Shown in pieces: positions 51,632 through 62,091 of a stretch of 64,000 nt of DNA (position 1 is the stretch's first letter; every line of letters starts with the position of its first letter). A model generated the notes under the pieces. It did no database searches. It had not been told where the DNA came from and was given only the letters and a program-made list of their open reading frames with translations. The translations under genes and the position numbers were made by a program. The DNA is from Pedobacter sp. L105 (GTDB lineage Bacteria; Bacteroidota; Bacteroidia; Sphingobacteriales; Sphingobacteriaceae), in NCBI RefSeq assembly GCF_009765875.1, contig NZ_LMUP01000008.1, positions 301,776 through 365,775 of the forward strand, in the 5' to 3' direction.

Positions 51632-52013
51632 TATAGTTGGATTTATGTAAAAGTACATAATTGCAAACGCACATCATCACGCCGATCATGTCTGCACCCA
51701 AGTCCCACCATTCTGCCGAGCGGTAAGGGAAAAAGAACTTTTGGATGAGTTCAATTCCGCCACCCAGACAAAAAGTGACCAGAATAATTTTAAAAATGGT
51801 CAGTGCTTTAAAGCTGTAATTTCCTTGTCTTTGTATCCTGCCAAAAAAAATAAATGTAGTAAGGATATAGAAAAATCCCATATGCACCATTTTATCAAAG
51901 CCCTGAAAGAAAAACCCGGGAGAACCGCTCACATCCGGCATTCTCGCAGTACAAAGGATCAAAATGAAGATGGTCCATAAAAAAGACCAGACCTGAGATT
52001 TAATTATATCCAT
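51615..52013 (-). CDS. VanZ-like family membrane protein
   Basis: A 132-residue membrane protein with four hydrophobic segments. The pattern ends with GGGIELIQKFFFPYRSAEWWDLGADMIG, the VanZ family signature (a conserved acidic and aromatic block after the third segment). VanZ itself gives low-level teicoplanin resistance in enterococci; most chromosomal homologues have no known role. The gene starts 4 bases after gcvH, and its end overlaps a small lipoprotein gene by 17 bases. It is probably expressed with gcvH, without a clear functional tie. Confidence 0.85.
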   Translation of the reverse strand: MDIIKSQVWSFLWTIFILILCTARMPDVSGSPGFFFQGFDKMVHMGFFYILTTFIFFGRIQRQGNYSFKALTIFKIILVTFCLGGGIELIQKFFFPYRSAEWWDLGADMIGVMMCVCNYVLLHKSNYNETKS

Positions 52014-52017
52014 TCAA

Positions 52018-52398
52018 TTATGCGCCTACTAAAGCCTGGTAAGCTGCTGCGTCTAGTAATTCATCAATTTGAGCTGCATCGCTAATGGTAACTTTAACCA
52101 TCCAGCCTTTTCCATAAGCGTCAGAGTTAACCAGTTCAGGATTATCATTCAAAGCTGCATTAATTTCTAATACAGTCGCAGTTAAAGGCATATATAAATC
52201 TGAAACAGTTTTAACCGCTTCAACAGTACCAAAAACATTATCTTTAGTTACTTCTTCACCTACAGTATTAATATCAATATATACAATATCACCCAGTTCG
52301 CGTTGTGCAAAATCAGTTATACCAATATAGGCTTCATTACCTTCAACTTTAACCCATTCGTGGTCTTTAGTGTACTTTAGTTCTGATGGAAAATTCAT
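52018..52398 (-). CDS. gcvH: glycine cleavage system H protein
   Basis: The H protein carries the aminomethyl group on a lipoyl arm between the P, T and L proteins of glycine cleavage. The lipoylated Lys is residue 63 in FGTVEAVKTVSDLYMP. The start MNFPSELKYTKDHEWVKVEG and the end region GWMVKVTISD are family blocks. Length is 126 residues. The gcvP and gcvT genes are not in this window; in Bacteroidota gcvH is often separate from them. Confidence 0.96.
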   Translation of the reverse strand: MNFPSELKYTKDHEWVKVEGNEAYIGITDFAQRELGDIVYIDINTVGEEVTKDNVFGTVEAVKTVSDLYMPLTATVLEINAALNDNPELVNSDAYGKGWMVKVTISDAAQIDELLDAAAYQALVGA

Positions 52399-52452
52399 TT
52401 TCTTATTCGATTTTAGATGTCAAAGGTAATTATTAAATATTTTATAGCAAGC

Positions 52453-55400
52453 CTAATTGAAGGTAATCCTTAAACTAAAGCCAAAGTTGCTGAACGACGT
52501 GGTATAGGTCTGCGAGGTATAAGGTTTAGTAATATTCGCATCATAGAATATCTTCAGATTAAACCGTTTGTTGAGCACGTAATTAACACTCGGACGATAA
52601 GTAATGTTTTTAGCGCCTGAGGAAATCTCGGCTTCGGCCACATCCGCTCTGTAGATCACCGTTTCATTATCCCTTACCGCAACATCCAGTTTAAAATCCA
52701 TGTTGTTATCCATTTTCACTTGCTTGAACAAGCCAAAAGGGAACCTGAATTTCGCTGTACGGTAGCCTATTCCAAAGATCAGGTTATTCTCTGTCAACTG
52801 GGCCAGCTGGCTATTGGCAAGGCTTAAACCCAGCAGCCGTGTTTTATCCAGTTCCATATTTAGTGTCACATTGTTTTTTAGTCGGGTATCAATACCAATC
52901 AGCGGGGCAAACTGCTCAGCTATAGTTACCTGTGTGTATTGATAAAAAGGAAGGAAATTCTGGTTATCATCCCTGGCACTTACTGCACCATCCGTTTCCT
53001 GATAACCCAGCTGTGAATTAAAGCCGTTAATACTATAAATAGACCGGTAAGAATGTCTCAGGTCAATGGAACTAAAATTATCTTCCAGGAAACTTAGTCT
53101 GCCCAGTCCCCCGTAATTGATCCGCCAGTTAGGCAAAGGGATTTTCGGGAAAGCATTCAGGCTGATGGTGGAAGCATTTTTCCCAGAATAGGCAGCCATA
53201 AAAGCAGAGATGATCACGTCCTGTGAATTTTGGTTATAACCATCAGCATAACCATCTTTAACCCCTTTGGAATTTACGTTACCAGCGCCCAGGCGCTGAG
53301 AGATAATTTCCCGGTTAGCCATAAATTTATTGAACAACTTGGATACCGTAGCACCCGATTTGTCTGAAAATGCAGTACCAATGGTGATATAGGAAATACT
53401 ATAATCACCGGTAGTGGAAGGACTCAGGTTAACGAAAGAACGGCTGTTGTTATCATACCTGAAATTGGTAGAATAATTAGTGGTTTTATTCTTATTTGCT
53501 GTTAAGGTGATCCTGAAATCTTTAAAAGGCTCCAGCACACTGGTAAAGCTTAAATCTTCTTTCAGGGTGTTCACATACAGCTGGGTTTGCAGCGTATCGG
53601 TAGTAATCCATCCATGATTGATGGCATCCTGCCTGATATCGGCCTGGCTTCCAAAAACAAAACCCAGTCCCGGAGCGCCATTGGCACTATTAATCCCCAG
53701 ATAACTGGTGGTTGGCAGGTAACCTGGCAGGTAAATACCTTTGGTTTGCGTATAGGCTACGTTGATATTTTTAATACTTGTCAACAGGTTCAGCAGGATA
53801 CCTGATCCGCTATTGTCATTTTTTATGTCTCTTAAAGCATCAAATTTATTGTACAGTCCATTAAAATTCAGGGTTGGATTCACCTGAATGGTTCTTGAGT
53901 TCTGAATGGTATTACCCAGGTTAATAGTGGGGTCCAGCAGGGTAGAAAGTGGTTCCGTTTGCCAGTCAAAGTTTGTTCCGTAGCGGGTAGCCACATTTAC
54001 CCAGTCCAGCCCCGGAATTTTATTGATGGGCAGGTTATAGGTAATGTTCAGGTTATGGTTATAATCTGTGGTACGTCCCAGGCGCTTTAAATTTTGCCAT
54101 AAAGTATCGCGCTGCAGCGGATTCAACTGTCCTCCCTGCGGCTCATCCACGATCGAATAGTTGGTGGCATCAAAATCTATGGTCATAGACTTAGTCAGGT
54201 TCCAGGATAACCCATATACCCTGGTGATCAGGAAGTTTTTACTATAAGTAGTATTAATTGGGGTATTATTTTCGGGATCCGGATTTCTAAGGCTGTTTTC
54301 AGAGCTTAAGCGGTCTACATCCATCCTGAAGTTAATGGCAGTTGGCATCAGGCTAAAATTAATATCCTTTAATATCGTCAGCAGGTTAGATTTAATCAAT
54401 TTATCAAATGGCCGGTAATTCTTTGGCGGGGAAGAAAAACTATAGGCAAGAGAGCCGTGCCACGTTTTCTGGATAGTGCTCTGATTGATAAAATCGTGGT
54501 GCAGGTAACTGGTGTAGGCATAAGTTGCACTCCAGTTCTCTATGTCCCACACTTCAGCCTTTTGAGAAGGGTCTGTGCGTTCTTTGTGCACATTGGTAAA
54601 ATTAATACTGTTACGTGTGGTCACATCCTGCGCATAGTTCAGAATTTCCTTTTTCTCCGTTTTTGTTTCTGCAGCAGCGAGCACTGTTTTCAGTTCAATA
54701 TCAGGCATCATCGGGTCATACTCCGGTGTGCTTACCTGGCTTGAATAACTGATATACATCGGTATTCTTAAACCCGATTTTTTAGGAAAGAATTTTCCCA
54801 GTTCCAAGTTCGTAGAAATATCAAAAAGGGTATTATCGTCCCTGGAGCGGTCGCTTACTTTACTGTCCAGCGCACCAAAACCAATGGTAGATTTACTGCC
54901 CGAAACATTTACCTCTCCCAGGTCGGCAAGTTGTGCGTTCATCCTTGCAGTAGCCGCCCATCCGCCTTTTTCATCGTATTCAGTCAGCCTCAACTCATCA
55001 AACCAAACAATCGCACTTTTCTGCAAGCCATCGTCATTCTGCGTAGCGGTAGTTTTTAAAGGATTTTTTATTCCCAGCATATAAACCTTTATCTGGCTCA
55101 TATCCGGCTGCCCCTTAATGGTTATGGTTTTGCCATCCTGTACATAAGTATAAGGCTTGGTTATGTCCCAGGCCAATCCATTTGCCCCACGGGCTTTATT
55201 TCTGGCCAGCTTGGCATTCTGGAAAAGCTCCAGCTGCACATCGATCACATTGGCTTCCGGCCAGATCTTATTGGGATCTTTGGTGTTGGGCAGCGTAACG
55301 GTTAAGGGCTGTGAATATTCGTAATAATTATCCTGGTAATCGGCCCCCACCCTGATAAAGGCGGTCAGGTCGCCATTGGCCAGCGTAGCTGTTGGCAATG

Positions 55401-58400
55401 CTTCCAGGTGGACAAACATTTTTAATCTTTTATAGGACCTGAAATCACTTAAGGTAGTCTTAAAAGCAGCACGGCCATATCCATCCCTTAAGGAATTAAT
55501 GGTCAGTGCCAGCGACTGCTCATTTAATTTAGTATCTGTTTTATAGTTCGTATAATCTACATCCTGTACAATTCCCGGCGGCACCACATAAGGAATAGGA
55601 GAACGCTGACCATTTTCATTAACACTTACTGTACTGATGTCAATAGTGGAATTATCCGGAGTAACCGTTACCAGTGCCGGGTCGGTAATAACTTGTGTGC
55701 CTATATTATCTGTATTATATTTTCTCCACTCTCCCCTTACCAGCTGAATTTTACCAAACCTCAGTACGGTGGTATCTGCATAATTGGTTAGGAACATCCT
55801 TAAAAAGCGGATAGATTTAAAATCCTGGATATCCCCAACTTTTTGCTGATAATCTGATAATGGAATACGGATCTGGTACCAGGTAACCGGTGCAGTCTGA
55901 CCATTTGCAAGTTTAACCTGGGTGGTAACGGCATCTGTCACATAATTTTTCCCGATCTGCAAATCGGCCTTACGCATGGATACTTTATATTGAAAATATT
56001 CATCAGACTGCGTCATGTTATTATCCCTGTTCACATCTTCACCATCCGGCAGGGAGGTAGAAGCAGAATTATCTATCCCAATCGCTGCGGTAGACTGCTG
56101 AGAGGTTTTTGAGTTTCCTTCTGTTCCATTATAGTTCTCATATCTTTTTAAGATACCTGCATTAGCCTGATCCAATTCTGGCCCCCTGTAATAAGTATAG
56201 TCATCAGAACTTGGGTCATTTACCAATTGGCTTGCCGCTGTTGAATTTAACTGTCCTTTGATCTGGTTAACTACCGGAGCAAACTTTCTGCGTTCATCTG
56301 CATCGGATAAACCATCCAAACCTACATCCTGTGCTTGTCTTGCTGATGGGTCATTGTCAAAAGCCTGTACTACTGGTTGTAATTTGGGTACCCTGCCCCA
56401 GTTGGTTTCATCATATTGCGTCGGGTCTTCCGTTGCAGGCAAGCCATTTTCCAGGGATTTCCTTCCATCCCGTAAGATATCTTCAGAAAGGTTTCCAAGG
56501 TTAAAATACAGATCTCCTCCTGCAGAATTAGGCTTATAGATATAAGGGTCCATCACCCATAGTTCTATATACTCGATATTCAGGGCTTCAAAATCATTGG
56601 TGTCAATCTTTCTGAAGATACCTCCCCAGCGGGATTTTGGATTTTGCAGCTCACCATTGGAGCCGAAACCAGTAGTTGCATAATTATAAGGCCCTCTTAT
56701 GGTTGGATAAAAAGCCACGTTTAAGGTAGGTAAAGCTACGGCTTGTCCTGCGGGCGTTTGCTGTAAAGGAAAAACTTCCTGCGTAATGATTTCCCTAACA
56801 TAGTGGTTAGACAACTCACTTCTGTTATTACGCAGACTGGACGGAAAAGCCGACGAAGTCTTATCGTAAAATGTAGGATCGATATTATAAAAAGCAATTT
56901 TTGCCCGGTTATAACCGTAAGCCAGGTTATCAATCAATTGTGATTCACTAAAAAACTGAGGTGTGGCAGACAATTGCCATGCTATGGAACTCTTCAAATC
57001 GATCACTGCACTGGCAGACTCAAAATCATCCAGATAACTTACGCCCCCTTTGTCGCCTTCACTATTGATCGCACTGGAATGACCTGGAATAAGCTTGGCA
57101 AATTCTGCTGCAAAAGTAACCTTTGAAGGAGCTTTGGTAGAGATAAAGGGCAGCTTATCTACCATCTTGGTTAAAAACCTGGAAGGCGAATTGTAATTCA
57201 TATCCAATCCCCAGATACTATTGTTTACCGGTTCATCCCCAATATTCACTTTAGTGGTCAGTGGTTTTTCTGAAAGATTTAAAAAGGTTCCCCCCAAACT
57301 CAGTTTATTACTCACCCGGTAATCCAGTCGCGTACCAAACAACGACTTCTGCTGTAAACCAAACATCTCACTATCTTCCGTGGTGATCCGTATCGGCTGA
57401 CCTGAAATCAGTATGCCTGTATTGATGATCGTTACCCTACCGCCCTGGTAATCTACAGTAAAGTCTACCCCCTCCTGTAAAGGAATAGTTCCCGAAAATA
57501 CTTTTACAGATCCCTGCGGGACATTAATGGAATTTAAGCTGAATACAGAGGAGACATTAGATTGGTAAGTACCTTTGATGATATACCTGTTCTGCTTTAA
57601 AAAAAGCTGCTGGGCAATTACCTTGGTAGAATCGTAGAGTGCAGTGAAAGTATATTTATCAATCAAGGCCTGTTCACTGGTATTAAATTGGGCAGCAAGG
57701 TCTTTACCAAAAGGCTCTACTACCGGAAAAATGATACGCCCGTTGAGCGGATCTATGGTAATATATCCAGTATTGCTGTTTGAAATCAGACCGGCAGCGG
57801 TGATACTATTTGCAGCAGCTCCAATGCTCCCTATTGCTGAAGCCGCGGCCGTAGTGGTGGTTCCTGAAAAAGGTTTGTCCTCCGCCTCATAATCAAATAT
57901 ACCATCAGGTTTCTTTTCATTCTGCGGGTTTAACCTGTCGAGCCCGGTAAGATTGATCCACAGTTTATTGCTGGTTTTTAAACCTTCATTCATCACTGGA
58001 GACTCCGTACCGGTTTCATTATCCAGCCTGGTGATATCCAGTTTGAAATTCTGCGGGCTGATCTGGTAACCGCCAATGGAATAGATGTTTTTCATCATCA
58101 GGTTCCAGGTAGGCAGGTTTGTTTTAATCGTTTCGTTTTTCAGCAGTTTTACAAATAAAACTTTAGGCGTATTGGGATCAAAATTGATATCCGTAGAGAA
58201 CTCTCCAACCTGATACTGCACCCCATTATAAGTATACTGATAAGCAACAGCCAGTACTTCATCCGAGTTCAGTGCATTATTTAAGGAAATATAACCCAGC
58301 TGGGAATGATAGGAATATTCTTTGTCGGTTAATTTACGGGCATAGGTAAGCTTGGCAAAATTATCTGTCGACCCGTTAGCCTGGAAATAGGAAATTACAT

Positions 58401-59610
58401 CGTTTGAATTGGTTAGCCTGGCCCCTGCAGGCAGTTTGGCCAGTAAATTATTGGACTGTTTGCTTCCGCGCAATACAAAACCTGAAGGCAAAGCTGCATA
58501 ACCCGCCCCGCCCGTTACCTGCGCCGTATTATATGGGATATTCTCTCCCAGATCGATCAATCCTAAAACATCCCTGGCATCTGTAGTGCTACCTGTTTTG
58601 TTGGTGATCCATACCTCCACTTTCGTGATGTTAATTCCGGAAAGAACAGTTGGGGGATTCGCCAGGTTCTTATTGTAGTTATCCCTGAAATACCTGGCTA
58701 AAAAGTAATGTTTGTTGGCTTCATAATTATCGCCGCCAAAGCGGTATTCATTTTGTTGCGCACCATTATTGATCTTCAGCTCTTTGGTTTGCGACTTCTG
58801 TTGGGAAATAATAGTGGTGACGTTTAGTTTCCCAAACTGCATTTGTGTTTTAACCCCAAACAATGCCTGGGTACCCTGAATCAGCGTAGTGTTCAAAGGC
58901 ATACTCACATTTCCTACCTCTAACTTCTTGATGATGTCATCCTCACCACCTGTATAATCGAGCTTCACCTGATTCTCAAAATCAAATTGCGCTTCAGTAT
59001 TATAATTCATGTTGATCTTCAGCTTGGTTCCTACGTCACCCACCACATCCATCTGGATACGCTGGTTAAAGTCGAAATTACTCTGTGATCTTTGCTGTTC
59101 ATTGAACAAAGGATTTTCATTCGTGTTGATACGTCCCAGCAAAGTCAGCTCTGCTTCACCGCGGGGCTGTATATTGATCTGATTACCCCCAAAAAGCTTT
59201 TCAAATGATCTGTTGTTGACCTCCAGACTTGGAATAATCCCTGTGTTCCGTATTTCCTCTGTTTCGGCATTGGAGATTACCCGCCAGTTGTCGCGCTTGA
59301 TCTCACTATTAATTAAACGCTGGTATTCTTCGATGGTCAGGTACTGAGGGGCACTAAAAAACCGGCCGCCGATCCTTTCCCTGATGATGTAACGTTTGTT
59401 TACCGCATCATATTCCACTTCCCTTTTAAAGTTATCCGGCAGCGGGTTAAACGAATCAAAAGGCTGCCGGATACCTAAAATAGACTTTTCTTTTAGCCCA
59501 AAGTTATTCCTGGTTGTATCCAAAAGGTTCACCCGGCTAACCTGTGAGAAAGCCCGGTTCCCGCACAAGAAAAAGATCAAGAAGAGGATTAGGGTAAAAG
59601 TCTTTCTCAA
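52453..59610 (-). CDS. sprA: type IX secretion translocon protein SprA
   Basis: SprA (Sov in Porphyromonas) is the very large outer-membrane barrel of the type IX secretion system, through which folded proteins with C-terminal sorting domains leave the periplasm. This 2385-residue protein has a signal peptide (1-22, LILFLIFFLCGNRAFSQ). Diagnostic blocks include EYQRLINSEIKRDNWRVISN, FGVKTQMQFGKLNVTTIISQQ, GGVSYLDDFESA near residue 885, and the closing strands FNLKIFYDANITKPYTSQ with terminal FGFSLRITFN. The window also encodes a likely substrate (giant MBG protein) and a PorP/SprF-type protein. It lies 38 bases downstream of ruvA on the same strand. Confidence 0.95.
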   Translation of the reverse strand: MRKTFTLILFLIFFLCGNRAFSQVSRVNLLDTTRNNFGLKEKSILGIRQPFDSFNPLPDNFKREVEYDAVNKRYIIRERIGGRFFSAPQYLTIEEYQRLINSEIKRDNWRVISNAETEEIRNTGIIPSLEVNNRSFEKLFGGNQINIQPRGEAELTLLGRINTNENPLFNEQQRSQSNFDFNQRIQMDVVGDVGTKLKINMNYNTEAQFDFENQVKLDYTGGEDDIIKKLEVGNVSMPLNTTLIQGTQALFGVKTQMQFGKLNVTTIISQQKSQTKELKINNGAQQNEYRFGGDNYEANKHYFLARYFRDNYNKNLANPPTVLSGINITKVEVWITNKTGSTTDARDVLGLIDLGENIPYNTAQVTGGAGYAALPSGFVLRGSKQSNNLLAKLPAGARLTNSNDVISYFQANGSTDNFAKLTYARKLTDKEYSYHSQLGYISLNNALNSDEVLAVAYQYTYNGVQYQVGEFSTDINFDPNTPKVLFVKLLKNETIKTNLPTWNLMMKNIYSIGGYQISPQNFKLDITRLDNETGTESPVMNEGLKTSNKLWINLTGLDRLNPQNEKKPDGIFDYEAEDKPFSGTTTTAAASAIGSIGAAANSITAAGLISNSNTGYITIDPLNGRIIFPVVEPFGKDLAAQFNTSEQALIDKYTFTALYDSTKVIAQQLFLKQNRYIIKGTYQSNVSSVFSLNSINVPQGSVKVFSGTIPLQEGVDFTVDYQGGRVTIINTGILISGQPIRITTEDSEMFGLQQKSLFGTRLDYRVSNKLSLGGTFLNLSEKPLTTKVNIGDEPVNNSIWGLDMNYNSPSRFLTKMVDKLPFISTKAPSKVTFAAEFAKLIPGHSSAINSEGDKGGVSYLDDFESASAVIDLKSSIAWQLSATPQFFSESQLIDNLAYGYNRAKIAFYNIDPTFYDKTSSAFPSSLRNNRSELSNHYVREIITQEVFPLQQTPAGQAVALPTLNVAFYPTIRGPYNYATTGFGSNGELQNPKSRWGGIFRKIDTNDFEALNIEYIELWVMDPYIYKPNSAGGDLYFNLGNLSEDILRDGRKSLENGLPATEDPTQYDETNWGRVPKLQPVVQAFDNDPSARQAQDVGLDGLSDADERRKFAPVVNQIKGQLNSTAASQLVNDPSSDDYTYYRGPELDQANAGILKRYENYNGTEGNSKTSQQSTAAIGIDNSASTSLPDGEDVNRDNNMTQSDEYFQYKVSMRKADLQIGKNYVTDAVTTQVKLANGQTAPVTWYQIRIPLSDYQQKVGDIQDFKSIRFLRMFLTNYADTTVLRFGKIQLVRGEWRKYNTDNIGTQVITDPALVTVTPDNSTIDISTVSVNENGQRSPIPYVVPPGIVQDVDYTNYKTDTKLNEQSLALTINSLRDGYGRAAFKTTLSDFRSYKRLKMFVHLEALPTATLANGDLTAFIRVGADYQDNYYEYSQPLTVTLPNTKDPNKIWPEANVIDVQLELFQNAKLARNKARGANGLAWDITKPYTYVQDGKTITIKGQPDMSQIKVYMLGIKNPLKTTATQNDDGLQKSAIVWFDELRLTEYDEKGGWAATARMNAQLADLGEVNVSGSKSTIGFGALDSKVSDRSRDDNTLFDISTNLELGKFFPKKSGLRIPMYISYSSQVSTPEYDPMMPDIELKTVLAAAETKTEKKEILNYAQDVTTRNSINFTNVHKERTDPSQKAEVWDIENWSATYAYTSYLHHDFINQSTIQKTWHGSLAYSFSSPPKNYRPFDKLIKSNLLTILKDINFSLMPTAINFRMDVDRLSSENSLRNPDPENNTPINTTYSKNFLITRVYGLSWNLTKSMTIDFDATNYSIVDEPQGGQLNPLQRDTLWQNLKRLGRTTDYNHNLNITYNLPINKIPGLDWVNVATRYGTNFDWQTEPLSTLLDPTINLGNTIQNSRTIQVNPTLNFNGLYNKFDALRDIKNDNSGSGILLNLLTSIKNINVAYTQTKGIYLPGYLPTTSYLGINSANGAPGLGFVFGSQADIRQDAINHGWITTDTLQTQLYVNTLKEDLSFTSVLEPFKDFRITLTANKNKTTNYSTNFRYDNNSRSFVNLSPSTTGDYSISYITIGTAFSDKSGATVSKLFNKFMANREIISQRLGAGNVNSKGVKDGYADGYNQNSQDVIISAFMAAYSGKNASTISLNAFPKIPLPNWRINYGGLGRLSFLEDNFSSIDLRHSYRSIYSINGFNSQLGYQETDGAVSARDDNQNFLPFYQYTQVTIAEQFAPLIGIDTRLKNNVTLNMELDKTRLLGLSLANSQLAQLTENNLIFGIGYRTAKFRFPFGLFKQVKMDNNMDFKLDVAVRDNETVIYRADVAEAEISSGAKNITYRPSVNYVLNKRFNLKIFYDANITKPYTSQTYTTSFSNFGFSLRITFN

Positions 59611-59648
59611 AGGCGGAAAATTATGGGTGATATTTTAACGGTTCTTTT

Positions 59649-60233
59649 TTATAAATTTTTTAAAGCAATTTTAATCATCTGTTCCACTGTCAAATCCACC
59701 CCGCCACTTTTCACCGCATTGTCTATTGACTTTTCGGCAGGTAGTTTTGCAAATCCAAGCATCATCAATGCAGATAAAGCTTCCTCTCTAACCGTATTGT
59801 TTAGCGGGGCAGCAATTAATGATCCTGTACCTTCTTTTTTTAACTTATCCTGCAGTTCTAACACCAGGCGTTGTGCCGACTTCACGCCTATCCCTTTAAT
59901 CCGCTGGATCAGGGGCAGGTCTGCATTTACAATGGCAGTTTGAATTTCTGATGGTGTAATAGAAGAGAGCATCATACGTCCTGTATTAGGACCAATACCC
60001 GAAACCGATATCAGGTGCAGAAACAATCTTCGCTCTCCTTCATCCATAAACCCGTACAGGGTATGTGCATCTTCTTTTACATGCAGCCATACATATATTT
60101 TGCAGCGTTCTTTATCGCCCAGGCCACTATAGGTATTCAGGGAGATATTGATATGATATCCTATTCCACCAGCCTCAACCACGATATAAGCAGGACATTT
60201 AAAGGTTAGCCTGCCATCTATATAATCATACAT
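59649..60233 (-). CDS. ruvA: Holliday junction branch migration protein RuvA
   Basis: RuvA binds four-way junctions and loads the RuvB motor. The N-terminal OB fold starts MYDYIDGRLTFKCPAYIVVE. Two helix-hairpin-helix motifs follow (LISVSGIGPNTGRMMLSS and RIKGIGVKSAQRLVLEL), and domain III ends the 194-residue chain (EEALSALMMLGF). Normal length. It precedes sprA by 38 bases in the same orientation; ruvB and ruvC are not in the window. Confidence 0.96.
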   Translation of the reverse strand: MYDYIDGRLTFKCPAYIVVEAGGIGYHINISLNTYSGLGDKERCKIYVWLHVKEDAHTLYGFMDEGERRLFLHLISVSGIGPNTGRMMLSSITPSEIQTAIVNADLPLIQRIKGIGVKSAQRLVLELQDKLKKEGTGSLIAAPLNNTVREEALSALMMLGFAKLPAEKSIDNAVKSGGVDLTVEQMIKIALKNL

Positions 60234-60732
60234 ATTTATAATTTTTAATCATTACGCCCAAAATTATCTCCAATTTTGCGCTAATCTACTAAAAGGAATT
60301 TACCTTTTAATGACCTAACATTTATCCTTAAACGCACTGTAAAGCACCACCAAACTATAATTCCCGAACCCATTCCAGACAATATTTCCATTGAATTTCA
60401 TTCCATCCTGCATAAGAAAACATTATTCCACTCAAAGTTAAAATCTGAATATAAATTAGACCTTGACTGAATGTTAAATTTGAATATAAATCGGATTACA
60501 TCTGATGAAACAGCTAATATTTTTCCGGAGATACCCACAAAGTGGACGCACAAGAAGGTTATGAATTTCATAGCATTAGCTCAGATTAAAGAATAGATAG
60601 TTTGGTTAAAGTACCTAAATACAAATACAGCATAAAACAGTATTTACAGCTATGATACTTTAACGAATATGGGGAAATATTTCAGCAAAAAAACCTGCCG
60701 GCAAGAAATGAACAAAAAGAACAGAATCTTAA
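60234..60732. other. gene-free region between the lytic transglycosylase gene and ruvA
   Basis: About 500 bases with no supported gene. It holds a ruvA promoter candidate: TAATTTTG on the minus strand at 60259-60266, an exact -7 match, about 26 bases before the ruvA ATG. Two partly similar segments, GTTAAAATCTGAATATAAAT at about 60436 and GTTAAATTTGAATATAAAT at about 60473, are about 37 bases apart. A palindrome TGCCGGCA next to a run of seven bases (T on the minus strand) near 60690-60705 could be a weak terminator for the transglycosylase gene. Confidence 0.6.
60259..60266 (-). promoter_or_regulatory. -7 element of ruvA
   Basis: TAATTTTG on the minus strand matches TAnnTTTG exactly. The upstream -33 element is not clear. 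It would give a leader of about 20 nt for ruvA. Confidence 0.35.
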
Positions 60733-62061
60733 TTATAACCTTCCTGAAGTCTGTGAGTCAGACTTTTCATTGCTCCGGTAAGACATATATTTCTTTCCTG
60801 AATGGGCGTCTCCATGTTTACTGAGTCCCTGTGTTTTAGAAACAATTAATTTTTGTCCCGGAACAATACTATTCCCTTTCAATTTGTTCCACACTTTTAA
60901 GTCTTGTACTTCAACATGGTATTCATCCGCAATAGCAGTCAGGTTCTGTCCTGCTTTTACTTTATGATAAGCTAGGGAAGATTTGCGTTCGGACAGCTCA
61001 GCGTGTCTTTTATGTAACCTTCTGTCATCATTAGACGCCTGTATGATCTGCGTGTCCATATTTACCTCATGGGTATTGAGTACCTCATAGATATTGGCAA
61101 AGCTGGCAATGCTTACACTAGGCATAATAATCCGTTTAGGTGCTTCCGGAGATCCGTTAACAATCTTTTTCTTGTAAGAAGGATTTAACGTACAAAGGTC
61201 TTCTTCGTTCATGGTAAGGGCTTGTGCCAGTTCAGTAAGTGAAACAAACCTGTTTACCTGTATGGTATCCGTTTTGATAGCAAACAATGATTTCTGCGAC
61301 GTGATCTGATGTTTTGAAGGATAGTTCATCACATAGATCGTAGCAATAAATGCAGGCACGTAATTACGGGTTTCGAGTGGTAAATATTGTCTTAACACCC
61401 AAAAATCCCTTGAATTGGCTTTAATAATGGCACGGTTCACGGCACCGGTTCCGCAATTGTAAGCCGCAATAGTTAATAGCCAGTCGCCCAGCTCTGCATA
61501 GGCATCTTTGAAATATTTCGCAGCCGCATAACTTGCCTGGATAGGATCTTTACGTTCATCAACAAAATTATCAATGTTCAATCCATAACCTTTAGCGGTG
61601 GAGAACATGAATTGCCATAGGCCCGTTGCACCTACCCTTGAAATGGCATGCGAGTTCATAGAAGATTCTATGATCGGCAGGTATTTTAGCTCCATAGGCA
61701 CATTAAAAGCCTTTAGCGCGTTCTCAAAAATCGGGAAATAATATTCAGACAGGCCCAGCATTTTACCCATCTGGTCTTTTCTGCCGGTATAAATATCGAT
61801 GTAACGCTGTACGGATTCATTGTAACTCAATGGGATCTGTTTCTGAATAGAATCCAGGCGCTTTTTATAGGTAAAATTATAATTGTAGAATAAGGAATTT
61901 TCCATGACCAGCGGAACTGCTGTAGTGTCACTGGCTAAACGGGTTGATAAGAAGCTGACAGGAGACACAGAATCAAGCTTGTTTATATTTTGCTGAGCGT
62001 ATCCTGTAAGGGCAGAGAATGCAAACACGCAATAAGAAAGAATAAGTCTGTGTATTTTCAT
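60733..62061 (-). CDS. lytic transglycosylase with C-terminal LysM domain (MltD-like)
   Basis: A 442-residue envelope enzyme that cleaves the glycan strands of peptidoglycan. It has a signal peptide (1-22, LILSYCVFAFSALTGYAQ) and a GH23/SLT domain at about 95-260. There the catalytic Glu is in LPIIESSMN near residue 131, followed by SRVGATGLWQFM and AAYNCGTGAVNRAI. A region of about 265-335 precedes one LysM domain (YHKVKAGQNLTAIADEYHV) at about 370-420. The architecture resembles MltD. It starts 30 bases after gatA on the same strand. Confidence 0.93.
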   Translation of the reverse strand: MKIHRLILSYCVFAFSALTGYAQQNINKLDSVSPVSFLSTRLASDTTAVPLVMENSLFYNYNFTYKKRLDSIQKQIPLSYNESVQRYIDIYTGRKDQMGKMLGLSEYYFPIFENALKAFNVPMELKYLPIIESSMNSHAISRVGATGLWQFMFSTAKGYGLNIDNFVDERKDPIQASYAAAKYFKDAYAELGDWLLTIAAYNCGTGAVNRAIIKANSRDFWVLRQYLPLETRNYVPAFIATIYVMNYPSKHQITSQKSLFAIKTDTIQVNRFVSLTELAQALTMNEEDLCTLNPSYKKKIVNGSPEAPKRIIMPSVSIASFANIYEVLNTHEVNMDTQIIQASNDDRRLHKRHAELSERKSSLAYHKVKAGQNLTAIADEYHVEVQDLKVWNKLKGNSIVPGQKLIVSKTQGLSKHGDAHSGKKYMSYRSNEKSDSQTSGRL

Positions 62062-62091
62062 AGGCTGTCGTTTGCCATCTGCAACGAATAA

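Noticed and set aside
60690..60705. Strong terminator after the lytic transglycosylase gene
   Set aside because: The palindrome TGCCGGCA is too short to form a stable loop, so I only noted it as a weak possibility.
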